Assembly: GCF_943908415.1 (NCBI RefSeq)
Contig: NZ_CALTSY010000044.1
Span: 1-7,797 of the forward strand
Source of the DNA: an uncultured Anaerococcus sp.
GTDB lineage: Bacteria; Bacillota; Clostridia; Tissierellales; Peptoniphilaceae
Direction: 5' to 3'
DNA length: 7,797 nucleotides
Shown: in pieces, positions 6,752-7,797 of the stretch
Numbering within the stretch: the first letter of the stretch is position 1
How the letters are laid out: each line of letters opens with the position of its first letter
Notes under the pieces: model-generated
Told to the model about the DNA's origin: nothing
What the model saw: the letters and a program-made list of their open reading frames with translations, nothing else
Database searches by the model: none
Position numbers and translations under genes: made by a program

Positions 6752-7159
6752 ATGGCAGTTGGAATTATCTTTAAAAATGGCGAATGTTTGAATGCATTAG
6801 ATTATTATTGCACAGTTTTTGGCTTGGAAAAACCTGATAATATAATTAAGTATAGTGACTTTAAAAAGTTTAATCATCCAGAAAATATAAAAAATAGAGT
6901 CTACATTACATACTTAGAAATATATGGAAATACCATATACTTGCAAGACACTACAATAGATGAAAATTTGCATCAAGGAAACAATGTTAAGATTGTTATA
7001 GACACAAGCTCAGATAATTTATATAGGGCTTATATGAACTTTAGAAAAGATTCAAACGTAACTATGGAACCACAAAGGGTAAATAATAAATTATTGACTA
7101 CCTTAATAGATAAATATGATATAATATGGCAATTTATAGCAGAATTGCCAAATAAATAA
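6752..7159 (+). CDS. VOC superfamily protein, PhnB/glyoxalase-like
   Basis: This is a 135-residue cytosolic protein with the beta-alpha-beta-beta-beta layout of the vicinal oxygen chelate (glyoxalase/bleomycin resistance) superfamily, closest in look to PhnB-like members. The start reads GIIFKNGECLNALDYYCTVFG (4-24), like the family's F-G-x-A-xx-FY-xx-FG. YLEIYGNTIYLQDT (54-67) is the sheet strand pair, and DKYDIIWQF (120-128) matches the closing DKFGxxWxx motif. Usual metal-ligand His residues are not obvious at the expected strands, so it may have lost metal-dependent chemistry and could bind a ligand instead. The start is well set by AAGGAG (6741-6746) five bases before the ATG. It is transcribed away from the operon and faces tadA. 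The superfamily is fairly sure; substrate unknown. Confidence 0.78.
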   Translation: MAVGIIFKNGECLNALDYYCTVFGLEKPDNIIKYSDFKKFNHPENIKNRVYITYLEIYGNTIYLQDTTIDENLHQGNNVKIVIDTSSDNLYRAYMNFRKDSNVTMEPQRVNNKLLTTLIDKYDIIWQFIAELPNK

Positions 7160-7196
7160 AAGAAACTTAGTTATTTGACTTAAGTTTCTTTTTTTC
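7160..7196. terminator. Bidirectional terminator between the VOC gene and tadA
   Basis: AAGAAACTTA (7160-7169) pairs perfectly with TAAGTTTCTT (7181-7190) around an 11-base loop. On the + strand it is followed by TTTTTTC, a good tail for the VOC gene. On the minus strand it is followed by TTTTATTTATTTGG, a usable tail for tadA. Most of the hairpin lies inside the final codons and stop of tadA (7167-7190). Confidence 0.8.
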
Positions 7197-7679
7197 TTTG
7201 CTTCTTTTCCTAAGCATCTTAAAAAATGTTTGAAGTTCATACATACATGCATCTTTCATCAGAAAAAACTCAGCGTCTATATAATGAAGCTGCCCCCTAT
7301 CTCCTGTAATGTTTGTATATGACCCGCAAGCGCCACGTTTATAATCAGGCAAAGCTATAACAAGTCTATCTATACGAGAATTTATTATAGCCCCAGCGCA
7401 CATAGAACAAGGCTCCATAGTAACATACATAGTACATTCTTCTAGTCTAAAATCATCCATAAACTCACTAGCTTCATTGATAGCAATCATCTCAGCATGC
7501 TTTAAAGCTGACTTCCCCTTATAAGTAAAATTGTGTCCACGGGCAATAATTTTGCCTTGATAAACAATCACACATCCAACAGGAACCTCTTCAATAAGTC
7601 TAGCAAGACGCGCCTCCATAAGAGCCTCATTCATAAAAAAATAATCTTCTTCAGTAAAGTCATTAATAATATCAGTCAT
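7167..7679 (-). CDS. tadA: tRNA-specific adenosine deaminase (A34 to inosine)
   Basis: TadA converts A34 to inosine in the anticodon of tRNA-Arg(ACG), using zinc, and is usually essential. The 170-residue protein has the deaminase core with HAE (61-63, zinc ligand His61 and proton shuttle Glu63) and PCSMC (90-94, zinc ligands Cys91 and Cys94). GHN (48-50) sits in the substrate pocket, and GACGS (116-120) and a positively charged C-terminal helix (about 151-167, FFKMLRKRSKEKKK-like) match bacterial TadA rather than cytidine or guanine deaminases. The start is supported by AAGGG (7686-7690) six bases upstream. The last residues (KLKSNN) are encoded by the terminator shared with the VOC gene. 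A tRNA-Arg gene lies just upstream on the same strand. Confidence 0.93.
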   Translation of the reverse strand: MTDIINDFTEEDYFFMNEALMEARLARLIEEVPVGCVIVYQGKIIARGHNFTYKGKSALKHAEMIAINEASEFMDDFRLEECTMYVTMEPCSMCAGAIINSRIDRLVIALPDYKRGACGSYTNITGDRGQLHYIDAEFFLMKDACMYELQTFFKMLRKRSKEKKKLKSNN

Positions 7680-7699
7680 AATTTTCCCTTTTATTGCAA

Positions 7700-7731
7700 T
7701 AAAAAAATACCTTTGTAAAAAAGATATTTTT
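7700..7731 (-). terminator. AT-rich hairpin after the tRNA-Arg gene, possible terminator
   Basis: AAAAATA (7703-7709) pairs with TATTTTT (7725-7731), and CTTT (7711-7714) with AAAG (7720-7723), with one C-A mismatch between them and a five-base loop. On the minus strand the stem runs into TATTTTTTT, so it could end the tRNA transcript before tadA. The stem is almost all A-T and therefore weak, so read-through into tadA is also possible. Confidence 0.42.
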
Positions 7732-7742
7732 CAAAATAATAT

Positions 7743-7797
7743 TGGTGTTCCAGAGAGGATTCGAACCTCCGACACCCGCCTTAGGAGGGCGGTGCTC
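7743..7797 (-). tRNA. tRNA-Arg(CCU), 5' part cut by the window end
   Basis: On the minus strand this reads as the 3' portion of a tRNA. It starts at the 3' strand of the D stem (GAGC), followed by anticodon stem CCGCC/GGCGG around the loop CTCCTAA with anticodon CCT (7783-7785). Then come a five-base variable region, T stem GGAGG/CCTCT with loop TTCGAAT, the acceptor strand CTGGAAC, discriminator A and an encoded CCA (7743-7745). The anticodon reads AGG codons (Arg). The 5' acceptor strand and most of the D arm lie beyond 7797. Confidence 0.93.

Noticed and set aside
7533..7718. Open frame on the + strand over the tadA start and its upstream region
   Set aside because: Antisense to tadA, no Shine-Dalgarno, and it runs through the AT-rich hairpin.
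7167..7797. Functional link between tadA and the adjacent tRNA-Arg gene
   Set aside because: TadA edits A34 of tRNA-Arg(ACG), but this tRNA has anticodon CCU with C34 and cannot be a substrate. The closeness is most simply chance.
1..7797. CRISPR array, prophage or defence system
   Set aside because: No spaced repeats, integrase, phage or nuclease-like genes were seen. All genes are metabolic, tRNA-related or of uncharacterised conserved families.

Overview
The window is AT-rich DNA with Shine-Dalgarno-led genes, tight overlaps between neighbouring genes, U-tailed terminator hairpins and a tRNA with an encoded CCA end. This points to a low-GC Bacillota (Firmicutes) chromosome. The protein flavour suggests an anaerobic Tissierellales/Peptoniphilaceae-type coccus (Anaerococcus, Peptoniphilus and relatives), but that placement is my inference and is not proven here.

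Layout, left to right. Positions 1-50 hold two adjacent hairpins. The second has an 11-bp perfect stem and a short T tail, and probably ends a + strand gene or a mobile element lying left of the window. Positions 51-141 hold no recognisable gene. A DUF1846 protein (142-1605, -) follows, with its own extended -10 promoter at 1629-1657. That promoter is interleaved with the terminator (1654-1680) of the next transcription unit.

From 6584 down to 1679, five minus-strand genes form one tightly packed operon: a D-2-hydroxyacid dehydrogenase, uridine kinase (udk), 1,4-alpha-glucan branching enzyme (glgB), a UPF0158-like acidic protein, and a lipoprotein FAD:protein FMN transferase (apbE). Every junction overlaps, by 4, 1, 17 and 4 bases in that order, so translational coupling is likely. 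No single pathway ties the five together. They cover 2-keto/2-hydroxy acid reduction, pyrimidine salvage, glycogen branching and extracytoplasmic flavinylation.

A 167-bp divergent intergenic region (6585-6751) carries back-to-back promoter elements. It drives the operon leftwards and a small VOC/PhnB-like protein (6752-7159, +) rightwards. The VOC gene converges on tadA (7167-7679, -), the tRNA A34 deaminase, through a symmetric terminator that lies inside the last codons of tadA. The right edge holds the 3' two-thirds of a minus-strand tRNA-Arg(CCU), cut by the window end, followed by an AT-rich hairpin and then tadA.

Most of the window is ordinary housekeeping sequence. I found no convincing new system. 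The points most worth a second look are the twin hairpins at the left edge, the mixed operon, and several interleaved regulatory elements.
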